A stretch of 64,000 bases of DNA from Bacteroidaceae bacterium (GTDB lineage: Bacteria > Bacteroidota > Bacteroidia > Bacteroidales > Bacteroidaceae), in assembly GCA_017557635.1 (NCBI GenBank), contig JAFYYH010000002.1, forward strand, positions 18,101 to 82,100. Reading direction: 5' to 3'. The translations under genes were made by a program, and so were the position numbers. The notes beneath the pieces are model-generated. The model did no database searches. It was given only the letters and a program-made list of their open reading frames with translations, and was not told the DNA's origin. This document shows positions 36,975-47,483 of this stretch, one piece after another (the first letter of the stretch is position 1; each line of letters begins with the position of its first letter).

Positions 36975-38939
<1,965 letters not shown>

Positions 38940-38945
38940 AGCAAA

Positions 38946-39086
38946 ACAGTACCATTGGGGACGGTTCCGTTTGGTACTGTTTTTAAATAAAAAAGGTCCG
39001 GATTAGTAAATCTGGACCTATTTGTTTCAATACGCAACAGTGCAATGGAAAACAGTACCAAACGGAACCGTCCCCAGTGGTACTGT
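38946..39086. repeat. Palindromic intergenic element, family B copy 2 (GGGGACGGTTC core)
   Basis: Two 35-base arms (38946-38980 and 39052-39086) are inverted copies of each other. Each carries the core GGGGACGGTTC (or its complement) between its own 9-base terminal inverted repeat ACAGTACCA/TGGTACTGT. A further hairpin (AGGTCC...GGACCT, about 38995-39020) lies between. It fills the whole convergent gap between gyrB and rpsT. The first base of the rpsT stop TGA (39088-39086) adjoins and overlaps the right edge. The core is shared with 14084-14206, but the boxes differ. Confidence 0.75.
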
Positions 39087-39340
39087 CAAGCGAGCTTAGC
39101 GATGTGAGCGCAGAGCTTTGACTTGAGGTTAGCGGCCTTGTTCTTGTGGATGAGCTTGGTCTTAGCCAGCTTGTCCAGCATCTTCTGAACCTTAGGATAG
39201 GTTGCAGCAGCCTCCTCCTTGTTGGTCATAGCGCGAAGCTGACGAACTGCATTACGCATGGTCTTTGCATAATAACGGTTGTGAAGTCTTCTCTTCTCGC
39301 TCTTTCTGATAGCCTTCAAGGCTGATTTGTGGTTTGCCAT
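39086..39340 (-). CDS. rpsT: 30S ribosomal protein S20
   Basis: bS20, 84 aa, a basic helical protein that binds 16S rRNA. The start [22 protein letters not shown] and the body with [18 protein letters not shown] are diagnostic. It follows tRNA-Glu by 34 bases on the same strand, so both may come from the promoter at 39490-39520. A palindrome of A6-CG-T6 type (39343-39357) sits just before the ATG. The TGA stop overlaps the edge of the palindromic element. Confidence 0.96.
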   Translation of the reverse strand: MANHKSALKAIRKSEKRRLHNRYYAKTMRNAVRQLRAMTNKEEAAATYPKVQKMLDKLAKTKLIHKNKAANLKSKLCAHIAKLA

Positions 39341-39374
39341 TATAAAAAACGTTTTTTATTTGTTTTACTCTTTG

Positions 39375-39446
39375 TAGCGCGTATGAGAGTCGAACTCATC
39401 TTGCAAGAATGAAAATCTTGAGTACTAGCCGATATACGAACGCGCC
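39375..39446 (-). tRNA. tRNA-Glu (anticodon UUC)
   Basis: On the minus strand the acceptor GGCGCGT pairs with ACGCGCT. The anticodon stem CAAGA/TCTTG encloses the loop TTTTCAT with anticodon TTC, and the T arm is GAGTTCGACTC. CCA is not encoded. Confidence 0.92.
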
Positions 39447-39489
39447 ATCCTTTCCGGTAGCCTCGAGAGGCTGCCCTATAAAGCGGATG

Positions 39490-39520
39490 CAAAAGTAGTT
39501 ACATTTTTCCAAACGGCAAA
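39490..39520 (-). promoter_or_regulatory. Consensus promoter of tRNA-Glu (and probably rpsT)
   Basis: On the minus strand TTTG (39520-39517), a 19-base spacer and TACTTTTG (39497-39490). This is the same arrangement and same -7 sequence as the tRNA-Leu promoter. Confidence 0.8.
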
Positions 39521-39566
39521 CTTTCTCCAGTATTTTTTTATATCTTCGCTACCACAGAGAAAAGTT

Positions 39567-40295
39567 ATGTGGCAGGCCGAAAAGGGAATACTGATAGGTT
39601 CAGTGAGGCACAATGACCGCACAAGCGTGGCACATATATTCACCGGTCAGCACGGAATGGTGCCCTTCATCTGGTTTCTTTCCAAGACCGGAAAGAACGC
39701 CAGCCGCAACACCCTGCTCCAGCCGCTCACCCAACTCGAGTTCCAGGCCGAGTACATTCCCACTGAGAACCTCCAACATATCAAGGAGATAAAGAACTGC
39801 GCCCCCTACGGAGATATTCCAAGGAATCCCCTTAAAAGTGCCATTTCGCTCTTCCTGTCGGAGTTCCTCACATACGCGCTGAAGGGAGAACAGAACAATC
39901 CTTCACTTTTCAGGTTCCTGACCGAATCACTTGTCTGGTTTGACAAAGCCAAGGAAGGGACATATTCCAACTTCCACATAGCCTTCATGATAGGTACGGC
40001 AAGCCACATAGGAATCTGCCCAAACATAGACGATTACACTCCCGGATGCGTACTCGATATGCGCGACGGCTGTTTCACTCCGCTGCTTCCCAAGCACACA
40101 GAGTACATGCCGGCGGAACTCTCCTACAAACTGTTCCTGCTCATGAACTCCGATTATGACGGAATGAAAGACGCGCCCCTGACCGGTCAGGAACGCGTCA
40201 TGCTGTTGAATGCGCTGAATAACTTCTTCCGTCTTCACATACCCTCTTTCCCTGTACTCAAGTCAATCGAGGTTCTTGAGACGGTATTCGGTTAA
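39567..40295 (+). CDS. recO: DNA repair protein RecO
   Basis: A 242-aa RecO that, with RecR, loads RecA onto SSB-coated DNA. The N-terminal OB fold (EKGILIGSVRHNDRTSVAHIFTGQHGMVPFIW) and the position of the helical domain (LKSAISLFLSEFLTYAL) match Bacteroidetes RecO. The zinc-finger cysteines seen in other phyla are reduced, as is common in this group. A TATCTTCG box (39541-39548) lies just upstream. It converges on ftsZ with a 4-base overlap of the two 3' ends. Confidence 0.88.
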   Translation: MWQAEKGILIGSVRHNDRTSVAHIFTGQHGMVPFIWFLSKTGKNASRNTLLQPLTQLEFQAEYIPTENLQHIKEIKNCAPYGDIPRNPLKSAISLFLSEFLTYALKGEQNNPSLFRFLTESLVWFDKAKEGTYSNFHIAFMIGTASHIGICPNIDDYTPGCVLDMRDGCFTPLLPKHTEYMPAELSYKLFLLMNSDYDGMKDAPLTGQERVMLLNALNNFFRLHIPSFPVLKSIEVLETVFG

Positions 40296-41509
40296 GCGCG
40301 AAGAGCCTTGAGCTCGGACAATCCCACCGTATTACGCAGATATGTAGGTGATGCCTCGATGGCGTCAATAAGTGCGTCGTTGTCCAGATCGGCATCGGTC
40401 ATCTCATAGAGATAGAGCTGGCGTTTGTCGACACGGTCACCGTAGAGTCCCTCAATGACTGTGTCAACCACCTCCTCATCATCCATAAGAGGCAGATTGT
40501 CCATACCGAATCCTGTTGCCAGAACCGTTATCTTGACCTCATCGGTCAGGGTGTCGTCATTGGCAAGACCCCAGATAACCTCAATGTTCTTGTCCTCGAA
40601 CTTGTCCATGAAGTGACGGACCTCATTCATCTCATCCAGCATGAGCTGATGGTCAGACTGAGTGCTCTGGTAGATGTTGAACAGGATCTTTTTGGCTTTA
40701 TGAATATCATTGTTATAGAGAAGAGGCGACTTAAGAGCTGCGTCGAAAGCCTGGTTGACACGGTTCTCGCCCTTGGCTATACCGGTACTCATTATCGCTA
40801 CGCCGCCGTTCTTGAGAACCTTGTTCACATCACGGAAGTCAAGGTTGATTATACCGCGGCAGGTAATGAGTTCGGCAATGCTCTTGGTTGCGGTGGTCAG
40901 AGTCTCGTCCACATGCAGGAAACCGGTAGCGACACTCTTGTCCGGGTATATCTCAAGCAGTTTCTCGTTGCTTATGACCAGAAGGGCGTCAACATATTCT
41001 GACATCTCGCGGACACCCTTGAGCGCCTGCTTGATCTTGGGACGCATCTCAAACTTGAACGGGATGGTCACGATACCTACGGTAAGCATTCCGCACTCCT
41101 TGGCACACTTGGCAATCACAGGAGCAGCACCGGTTCCGGTACCGCCGCCCATACCTGCGGTGATGAATACCATCTGGGTATCGTCCTTGAACTGTGCCTT
41201 TATCTCCTCAATGCTCTCCTCGGCAGCCTTGCGTGCTACCGTAGGGTCATTACCGGCACCCAGACCGTTGGTTGTCTGACGTCCCAACTGGAGTTTGATG
41301 GGTATGTCGGAGTCGGCAAGTGCCTGCTGATCGGTATTGGCTATCACGAATACTACGTCGTGAATTCCCTCACGGTACATGTTCTTGACAGCGTTGCTGC
41401 CGCCGCCGCCCACACCGATAACCTTGATTATCTTACGTGACTCGGTAGGAAAATCAAACGGGAGGATCTCTTTCTCCTCAAATTCTTTTATATCCTGGTT
41501 CATAGTCAA
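40292..41509 (-). CDS. ftsZ: Cell division protein FtsZ
   Basis: Tubulin-like GTPase of the Z ring, 405 aa. The G-loop GGGGSNAVKNM and tubulin signature GGGTGTGAAPVIAKCAKE are intact, as is the T7-loop region with NLDFRDVNKVL. After the globular core (to about residue 345) only ~60 residues remain, and the C-terminus (SPTYLRNTVGLSELKALRA) carries what may be the conserved tail. The disordered linker is therefore short for the family. It is the last gene of dcw and overlaps ftsA by 4 bases (ATGA). Confidence 0.96.
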   Translation of the reverse strand: MTMNQDIKEFEEKEILPFDFPTESRKIIKVIGVGGGGSNAVKNMYREGIHDVVFVIANTDQQALADSDIPIKLQLGRQTTNGLGAGNDPTVARKAAEESIEEIKAQFKDDTQMVFITAGMGGGTGTGAAPVIAKCAKECGMLTVGIVTIPFKFEMRPKIKQALKGVREMSEYVDALLVISNEKLLEIYPDKSVATGFLHVDETLTTATKSIAELITCRGIINLDFRDVNKVLKNGGVAIMSTGIAKGENRVNQAFDAALKSPLLYNNDIHKAKKILFNIYQSTQSDHQLMLDEMNEVRHFMDKFEDKNIEVIWGLANDDTLTDEVKITVLATGFGMDNLPLMDDEEVVDTVIEGLYGDRVDKRQLYLYEMTDADLDNDALIDAIEASPTYLRNTVGLSELKALRA

Positions 41510-42942
41510 TTGTTGTCTTTATCATCCTCAAAGAAGCTCTCGCCCATGTTCATGACATTGTCAACCCAACGCTTGAACACGCTGACTCTCTTGGTACGTT
41601 TCTTCTCGGCCTCCTCCTCTTTCTGAGCAGCCTCCTCCTCTTTCTGGGCAGCGGCTTTCTCACGCTCCTCCTGCTCCTTTCGGTCAATCTCAGCCTGTGC
41701 GCTCTCACCTGCCTCGGTAAAGAGGTCTCTCTGAACCACCTTATCCTGATTCTCGGCCGATATGTTTTCTATCTCATCCATCTTGGGCAGTTCGCAGCAG
41801 TTCTCATCACCCATGGCCATTACTGAAAGCAGTGCCAATTGTGAGCCGTCACCGCGTTTCCAACTGGGTTCTATCCATGTTACGCCGCAGACGGGCTCGG
41901 TAACCACGCGCGGACGACGCATTGAAGGCATCAGTTTTACAAAGACCTGATCCAACTGACGCAGTTGTGAGCCGCCGCCGGTAAGGACTATTCCAGCATA
42001 AAGGACCTCACCGTAACCCGATGCCTTTATCTGTGCGCATACGTTACGGATTATCTCCTCGTTACGGGCTTCGATGATATCGCCTATATCCTTGAGCAGC
42101 ACCTTGCTGTCATTGATCATTATTGTCTCACTGGCATCCTGGCTGCCTATAAGGTTGCACAGGCCGTAGGTGCACTTGAGCTGTTCGGCCTGTTCGGGTT
42201 CTATCTTGAGTATTGCCGCAAGGTCACGGGTAATCAGTGCGCTGCCAAGCGGAATAACCCTGAGGTAACGCAGCATTCCGTTCTTATAGACCGATACCGT
42301 TGTGGTGTCGGCGCCGTAGTCAACCAGAACGCAGCCCTGCTGACGGTCGTCATCGGTCAGAATGGCATCGGCCTGGGCCATGGGTGCCACGTAGCCGTCA
42401 ACTATCTCAACCTGTGCCATCATGAAGCACTGGGCAATGTAATCGGCCACCTGTTTCTTGAGCAGGATATTCAGGTAACTGCCGCCCAGTGAACGGCAGG
42501 CAACACCGATGGGATCGGTCTCAGTACCGCGTTTGTTGTCCACTACATACTCCTGTGACTCCTGGAACAGGTTTACATAGCCGTCATACTCTATCTCGCT
42601 GCACTGCTGGAACATGTCGTCTATAACCTCCTGGCTCACCACGGTCTCCTCTTCAAACTGGTGCTCCACCTTGCTGATTATGGACTTCAGACCCTTGGCG
42701 TTGTAACCTACATAGACCTTCTCTATGCTGGTTGACAGGATTGAATTAAGACGCTCCACTACCTCGGCTATGGCATTGGCAGTCTTGTCCAGGTTATAAA
42801 CTGCGCCGTGACGGATGCATGATGATGACGGCACGCCGGCGTATGCCAGCACCTTGAGTGAGCCGTCGGTCATTATCTGACCTGCCACGCCTGAGATCTT
42901 GGATGAGCCAAGTTCAATAGCAACAATAACTTTGTCTTCCAT
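41506..42942 (-). CDS. ftsA: Cell division protein FtsA
   Basis: Actin-like membrane tether of FtsZ, 478 aa. Phosphate-1 region IVAIELGSSKISGVAG, phosphate-2 CVLVDYGADTTTVSVYKNG and the adenosine motif IVLTGGGSQLRQLDQVF are present. The C-terminal ~70 residues form a charged repeat (AAQKEEE twice, encoded by a tandem DNA repeat near 41612-41655), ending in the amphipathic helix VSVFKRWVDNVMNMGESFFEDD that would bind the membrane. It is 5 bases after ftsQ. Confidence 0.95.
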   Translation of the reverse strand: MEDKVIVAIELGSSKISGVAGQIMTDGSLKVLAYAGVPSSSCIRHGAVYNLDKTANAIAEVVERLNSILSTSIEKVYVGYNAKGLKSIISKVEHQFEEETVVSQEVIDDMFQQCSEIEYDGYVNLFQESQEYVVDNKRGTETDPIGVACRSLGGSYLNILLKKQVADYIAQCFMMAQVEIVDGYVAPMAQADAILTDDDRQQGCVLVDYGADTTTVSVYKNGMLRYLRVIPLGSALITRDLAAILKIEPEQAEQLKCTYGLCNLIGSQDASETIMINDSKVLLKDIGDIIEARNEEIIRNVCAQIKASGYGEVLYAGIVLTGGGSQLRQLDQVFVKLMPSMRRPRVVTEPVCGVTWIEPSWKRGDGSQLALLSVMAMGDENCCELPKMDEIENISAENQDKVVQRDLFTEAGESAQAEIDRKEQEEREKAAAQKEEEAAQKEEEAEKKRTKRVSVFKRWVDNVMNMGESFFEDDKDNN

Positions 42943-42947
42943 CTATC

Positions 42948-43685
42948 TTATTTTCGTTTCTTACATACTACCTGACCTGCGTAGGCTACGCTTATTGAAC
43001 GGTACTTGTTCCAGCCTACGTTGTCCAGACCCTTCTCATAGAAGTTCATGAGACGGTCCAGTTTATTTTCCACATTATCGGCCGTGCCAAGAATCAGCAG
43101 ATGGTCACCCACGCGGGGCACCAGCTCGAACTGTCCGTCCTTGGTCACGTTTATCTGCTCCACCTGTGCCTTCCAGAATTCCGAACGGTCCAGGGCGCGA
43201 ACCACCTGCAGCAGTTCATTCGCCGCAAACCTGCGGTCTATGTATCCGGTGGCTACGGGCAGCTGTACTGCCAGCGAGTGCTGTGAGAGAATCTCTCCCT
43301 TGCTGTCCACATAGAAATCATTGCCACGGTTGTTGATGACACGTACCAGGGGAACTTTACTGGAGATGTTTATCCTGAGCATGTCTCCGCCTGTCTTGTA
43401 GCACTGAACCTTACCCACCAGCGGATGCAGCAGAAGCGTAGACTCAACCTTGTCAAGGTCTATCTCCTCCAGCGGCAGGCCGACAGGATCTATGGAATGC
43501 TCCTGAAGAACAGCCAGCACCATCTCCTCGTCAATAAGGTCAAAATGGAGACTGTCCGTGATGTGCAGGTCCACGCCGCGGCACAGACGGGTATCCTCAT
43601 GCCTGTCAGTCATGGCTATCACCGAATATCCCAGATATCCGGCCAGCACTACCACCGATAATATGGACAGTATCTTCTTTAACAC
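42948..43685 (-). CDS. ftsQ: Cell division protein FtsQ
   Basis: A 245-aa bitopic divisome protein. One N-terminal membrane segment (ILSILSVVVLAGYLGYSVIAM) is followed by a POTRA-like domain (LHITDSLHFDLIDEEMVLAVL...LHPLVGKVQCYKTGGDMLRINISSKVPLVRVIN) and a beta domain. It lies 1 base from the murG-murC gene and 5 from ftsA. Sequence conservation in this family is low; the position in dcw supports the name. Confidence 0.9.
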   Translation of the reverse strand: MLKKILSILSVVVLAGYLGYSVIAMTDRHEDTRLCRGVDLHITDSLHFDLIDEEMVLAVLQEHSIDPVGLPLEEIDLDKVESTLLLHPLVGKVQCYKTGGDMLRINISSKVPLVRVINNRGNDFYVDSKGEILSQHSLAVQLPVATGYIDRRFAANELLQVVRALDRSEFWKAQVEQINVTKDGQFELVPRVGDHLLILGTADNVENKLDRLMNFYEKGLDNVGWNKYRSISVAYAGQVVCKKRK

Positions 43686-43686
43686 C

Positions 43687-46191
43687 TTATTCCAATATCT
43701 TTGTTATGGTTTCAACATAATCCTCCAGGTCACCTGCACCCAGAGTTACCAGCACCTGCAGATCTTCCTTGATGGACTTGACAAGTTCAGGAACCTGGTT
43801 GCGTGAGATGACACCCTTGCATACGCCAGGCTTCATGTTCTCGGCCAGCAGCGCGCTTGTCACGCCCGGTATGGGTTGCTCGCGTGCGGGATAAATCTCC
43901 AGCAGCCATACCTCGTCAAACAATGAGAGGCTGTCAGCGAACTCGTTGTAGAAATCCCTTGTACGGGTATACAGATGCGGCTGGAATATGCATGTTATCT
44001 TGCGTCCCTCATAGAGTTTGCGCAGTGACAGGGCGCACTGACGTATCTCCTCGGGATGATGCGCATAGTCACTCAGGTAAACCGTATCGGCCTTCTTAAC
44101 ATGGAAGTCAAAGCGGCGGTCACATCCGCGGAATGAGCCGATGCGCTCGCGGATGACATTGTCCGGTGCGCCGCTCATCTGTGCCATGGCCATTGCAGCA
44201 ACGGCATTCTCCACGTTGATGGGAATGGGTACTCCCAGCTCGACGTCCGCAATGCTGCCCAGCGGTGATACGTAATCAAACCTGAGCTCGCCGTTGCCGA
44301 CTCTGATGTTTGCGGCGTGGAAGTTACCCTCATCAAGACCGTATGTGTAGAGGTTGACACCCTTCTGAAGCTGAGGCTGGATCTTATCGGCCAGACCTAC
44401 ATGCAGTATCAGGTCACCGCCCGGCTTGATGAGCGATGTATATTTGCGGAAACTCTCCACGTATGCCTCGTATGTGCCGTAGATATCCAGATGATCGGCA
44501 TCAACGGCGGTGATGACGGAACGCAGCGGTGTCAGGTGATGGAACGAACGGTCGAACTCATCGGCCTCAATGACCACGCGGCGGCTCTTGTTTGAAATCA
44601 TCAGGTTGCTGCCTATGTTCTTGAGGATACCGCCCAGGAATGCGTTGCAACCCTCATCGGTTCCGTCCAGGATATATGCCACCATTGAAGACGTGGTGGT
44701 CTTGCCGTGTGTTCCTGCCACGCACAGACCGTCCAGCGAACGGGTCAGCGTACCCAGAACCTGAGCGCGTTTCTGCACATCGAAGCAGTGCATGTTGAAC
44801 CAGTTCAGGATCTTGTTGTCGGCCGGAATGGCTGGTGTATAGACCACCAGTGTCGATGCGGAATCCTTGAAGCAGGGATCCACTTTGTCAACGTCATCCT
44901 CAAAGCCTATCATGGCACCCTCCTTTATCAGGGCCGATGTCAAATCGGTAGATGTCTTGTCATAACCGCCCACCTTGCATCCGCGTGCCAGGAAGTAACG
45001 TACCAGGGCGCTCATGCCGATGCCGCCGGCACCTACAAAATAGACAGACTTGATGTCGTCCAGGCTGAGCGAGCCACTTCCGTATCCGGCCAGTTTGAGC
45101 ACCTCACGGGCAATAATCTCGGCCGAATCATACATGGCCAGTTTGAGTATGTTGTCATGCAGCTGCTCCAAACGGGGCTCATCCTTTACCAGGTCAACGG
45201 CTGCAGGAATCAGTTCCTTCTTTGCATCCACGTCACGGATGTGGATGGCGGCATCCCTGTCGGCCAGAGCCAGAGCGTTCTTGGTCTGATGATCCTCGGC
45301 CACATTGGGTGAAGGTACAAGTATTACGGGCTTACCCAGCAGGCAAAGTTCCGATATGGTACCGGCACCTGCGCGTGAGATCACCAGGTCGGCGGCGGCA
45401 TATGCCTGATCCATATCCTGCACGAACTCCGTGGGGAAGAGGTTGTCCACCGGCTCCTCGGCTGCCAGACGGCTCTTCATCTCCTCAAAGTAGTACTTAC
45501 CGGTCTGCCAAACGAACTGTACGTCATAAGACATGCGTATCAGGTCCAGGTTGGCCATCACGCTCTCGTTCAGGGTACGTGCACCCAGACTGCCTCCCAC
45601 AATCAGCACTGTCCTCTTGTCGGGGTCAAGTCCCATGGCTACCGATGCCTTCTTTCTGGTTATTCCGCCCTTGGTAAGGGTGGGACGGACCGGATTACCG
45701 GTCTTTATTATCTTGTCGGCGGGGAAGAAACGGTCCATGCCGTCATATGCGACACATATCCTGGAGGCCTTCTTGGCCAGAATCTTGTTGGTCACGCCGG
45801 CGTATGAGTTCTGCTCCTGAAGCAACGTGGGAATACCCATCTTGCCTGCAATGCGCAGAGTCGGTCCGCTGGCATAACCGCCCACACCCACGGCAACCAT
45901 GGGACGGAACTGACGGATTATGCGGCGTGCCATCATCTGGCTGCGCATTATCTTGAACAACACCAGTATGTTCTTGAACGGGTTCTTGCGGTCAAATCCG
46001 CAGATGGGAAGTCCTTTGATGTTGAAACCTGCCTGCGGTACGCGCTGCATCTCCATCCTGCCTTCGGCACCCACGAACAGAATCTCGGCCTCCGGATTGA
46101 GCGCCTTGATTGCGTGTGCTATTGAAACTGCCGGGAAGATATGTCCTCCTGTACCGCCTCCGCTGATTATTATTCTAGGTTTTGCCTCCAT
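43687..46191 (-). CDS. murG-murC: Fused MurG (UDP-GlcNAc transferase) and MurC (UDP-MurNAc--L-alanine ligase)
   Basis: One uninterrupted 834-codon frame encodes two cell-wall enzymes. Residues 1-~368 are MurG, which makes lipid II from lipid I: SGGGTGGHIFPA, GVGGYASGP, LQEQNSYAGVTNK, SRAGAGTISEL and NVAEDHQTKNA. Residues ~380-834 are MurC, the first peptide-adding ligase: VYFVGAGGIGMSAL, P-loop GTHGKTTT at 493-500, SDYAHHPEEI and FQPHLYTRTRDF. The joint is a short linker, GYGSGSLSLDD (369-379, about 45052-45084), with no start or stop codon pattern. In related genomes they are adjacent separate genes. A base-calling error that removed a stop remains possible. Confidence 0.92.
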   Translation of the reverse strand: MEAKPRIIISGGGTGGHIFPAVSIAHAIKALNPEAEILFVGAEGRMEMQRVPQAGFNIKGLPICGFDRKNPFKNILVLFKIMRSQMMARRIIRQFRPMVAVGVGGYASGPTLRIAGKMGIPTLLQEQNSYAGVTNKILAKKASRICVAYDGMDRFFPADKIIKTGNPVRPTLTKGGITRKKASVAMGLDPDKRTVLIVGGSLGARTLNESVMANLDLIRMSYDVQFVWQTGKYYFEEMKSRLAAEEPVDNLFPTEFVQDMDQAYAAADLVISRAGAGTISELCLLGKPVILVPSPNVAEDHQTKNALALADRDAAIHIRDVDAKKELIPAAVDLVKDEPRLEQLHDNILKLAMYDSAEIIAREVLKLAGYGSGSLSLDDIKSVYFVGAGGIGMSALVRYFLARGCKVGGYDKTSTDLTSALIKEGAMIGFEDDVDKVDPCFKDSASTLVVYTPAIPADNKILNWFNMHCFDVQKRAQVLGTLTRSLDGLCVAGTHGKTTTSSMVAYILDGTDEGCNAFLGGILKNIGSNLMISNKSRRVVIEADEFDRSFHHLTPLRSVITAVDADHLDIYGTYEAYVESFRKYTSLIKPGGDLILHVGLADKIQPQLQKGVNLYTYGLDEGNFHAANIRVGNGELRFDYVSPLGSIADVELGVPIPINVENAVAAMAMAQMSGAPDNVIRERIGSFRGCDRRFDFHVKKADTVYLSDYAHHPEEIRQCALSLRKLYEGRKITCIFQPHLYTRTRDFYNEFADSLSLFDEVWLLEIYPAREQPIPGVTSALLAENMKPGVCKGVISRNQVPELVKSIKEDLQVLVTLGAGDLEDYVETITKILE

Positions 46192-46199
46192 ATATTATA

Positions 46200-47474
46200 T
46201 TAGTTTTCGTCAAATGATTCGTTTCCGTCAACCGGGCTTGGAATATCGGCCTCCGTTCCCAGAGCCTGTTCACCTTTAGCCTCCTTCTCAAGCACGTTGC
46301 TTATGCCCAGCAGCATGCCTATGCAGCCGCTTGTCATCAGGACCGATGTTCCTCCCTTACTTATGAGAGGAAGCGGCTGTCCTGTAACGGGGAACAGACC
46401 CACAGCCACAGACATGTTGATGAACGCCTGCAGACCCAGCAGCATGCCGAGTCCCATTGCCAGATATGCGGGATATTTCTCCTTGCACTTGGTGGCTATG
46501 CGTCCCACCCTGTAGAGCAGAACCACATAGACAAGCATCACTATCACGCCTCCCACGATACCCAGTTCCTCTATGATGATTGCATAGATAAAGTCACAAC
46601 TGGCCTCCTGCAGGTAGTCACGCTCGTCGGAGTTTCCGGGACCCTTGCCCAGTATGTTACTTGTTGCAATGGCTATGTTTGCATGTGTCTCCTGAGGCTT
46701 CTCGGGAGCCACCAGTTTTGCATATTCGTATGCGTTGGGTTTGTTCCTGGTCTGAGAGAAATCCTGCAGACGTGCCTGCCATGTGGTTGCGCGTGAAGGT
46801 ATGATCTTGGAGTCGCGTATGGTCTGCGCCGGAACGAACAGCAGTATTACCACTGCAACTATTCCCGCTCCCACTACGACACCTGTCAGGGCGAGCATCC
46901 TGCGCCATGCAATGCCTCCAAGTATCATCATCACGAATATAACACCTGCCAGCAGAACCGCTGTGGAGAGGTTCTCGCCCACAATCAGCGCATCGACAAA
47001 TCCTGTCAGTGCCAGTATCTTCCAGAATGTATTAGCCTGACTGAGTTCATCATCGGGTTTCAGTTTGGAGAGCCAGTAGGCCACTGACATGATAACACCT
47101 ATCTTACCCAGTTCCGAAGGCTGCAGCTGGAAGAATCCCAGATTAATCCAGCGCTCGGCACCCGATGAACCCATACTGCGTATGGAGAGATAACCCAGCA
47201 GCAGTATCGACAGAGGTACCAGCAATACCGGGAACAACCTGTACCACTTGTAGTGGAGCAGATGCACCAGCCACATACCAGCCAGGCCGATGCCCAGATG
47301 CATGGTGTGTGAAATGATGGGTGCCAGGAAACTGCTCTTGCCGAATGTAAGACGGCTGCTGGCGCTGAACACCTCTATAAGAGATATTCCGCACAGTATG
47401 AAGACCATTGTCCAGATGGTACGGTCTCCGTTAAGCAGTTGTCTGCGCTTGGGTTTATCCTCAGTATTCTCCAT
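46200..47474 (-). CDS. ftsW: Peptidoglycan glycosyltransferase FtsW
   Basis: SEDS-family polymerase of septal peptidoglycan, 424 aa, with about ten membrane segments. Recognisable SEDS features are GSSGAERWINLGFFQLQPSELGKIGV and, near the C-terminus, GLFPVTGQPLPLISKGGTSVL. The cytoplasmic C-terminal tail is acidic. It lies 9 bases after murD and 8 before murG-murC, and acts with the FtsI transpeptidase of the same cluster. Confidence 0.95.
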   Translation of the reverse strand: MENTEDKPKRRQLLNGDRTIWTMVFILCGISLIEVFSASSRLTFGKSSFLAPIISHTMHLGIGLAGMWLVHLLHYKWYRLFPVLLVPLSILLLGYLSIRSMGSSGAERWINLGFFQLQPSELGKIGVIMSVAYWLSKLKPDDELSQANTFWKILALTGFVDALIVGENLSTAVLLAGVIFVMMILGGIAWRRMLALTGVVVGAGIVAVVILLFVPAQTIRDSKIIPSRATTWQARLQDFSQTRNKPNAYEYAKLVAPEKPQETHANIAIATSNILGKGPGNSDERDYLQEASCDFIYAIIIEELGIVGGVIVMLVYVVLLYRVGRIATKCKEKYPAYLAMGLGMLLGLQAFINMSVAVGLFPVTGQPLPLISKGGTSVLMTSGCIGMLLGISNVLEKEAKGEQALGTEADIPSPVDGNESFDEN

Positions 47475-47483
47475 ATATCCTTT

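Noticed and set aside
44707-45312. 201-codon plus-strand ORF across the MurG-MurC joint
   Set aside because: Shadow; composition dominated by complementary codons of the fused gene.
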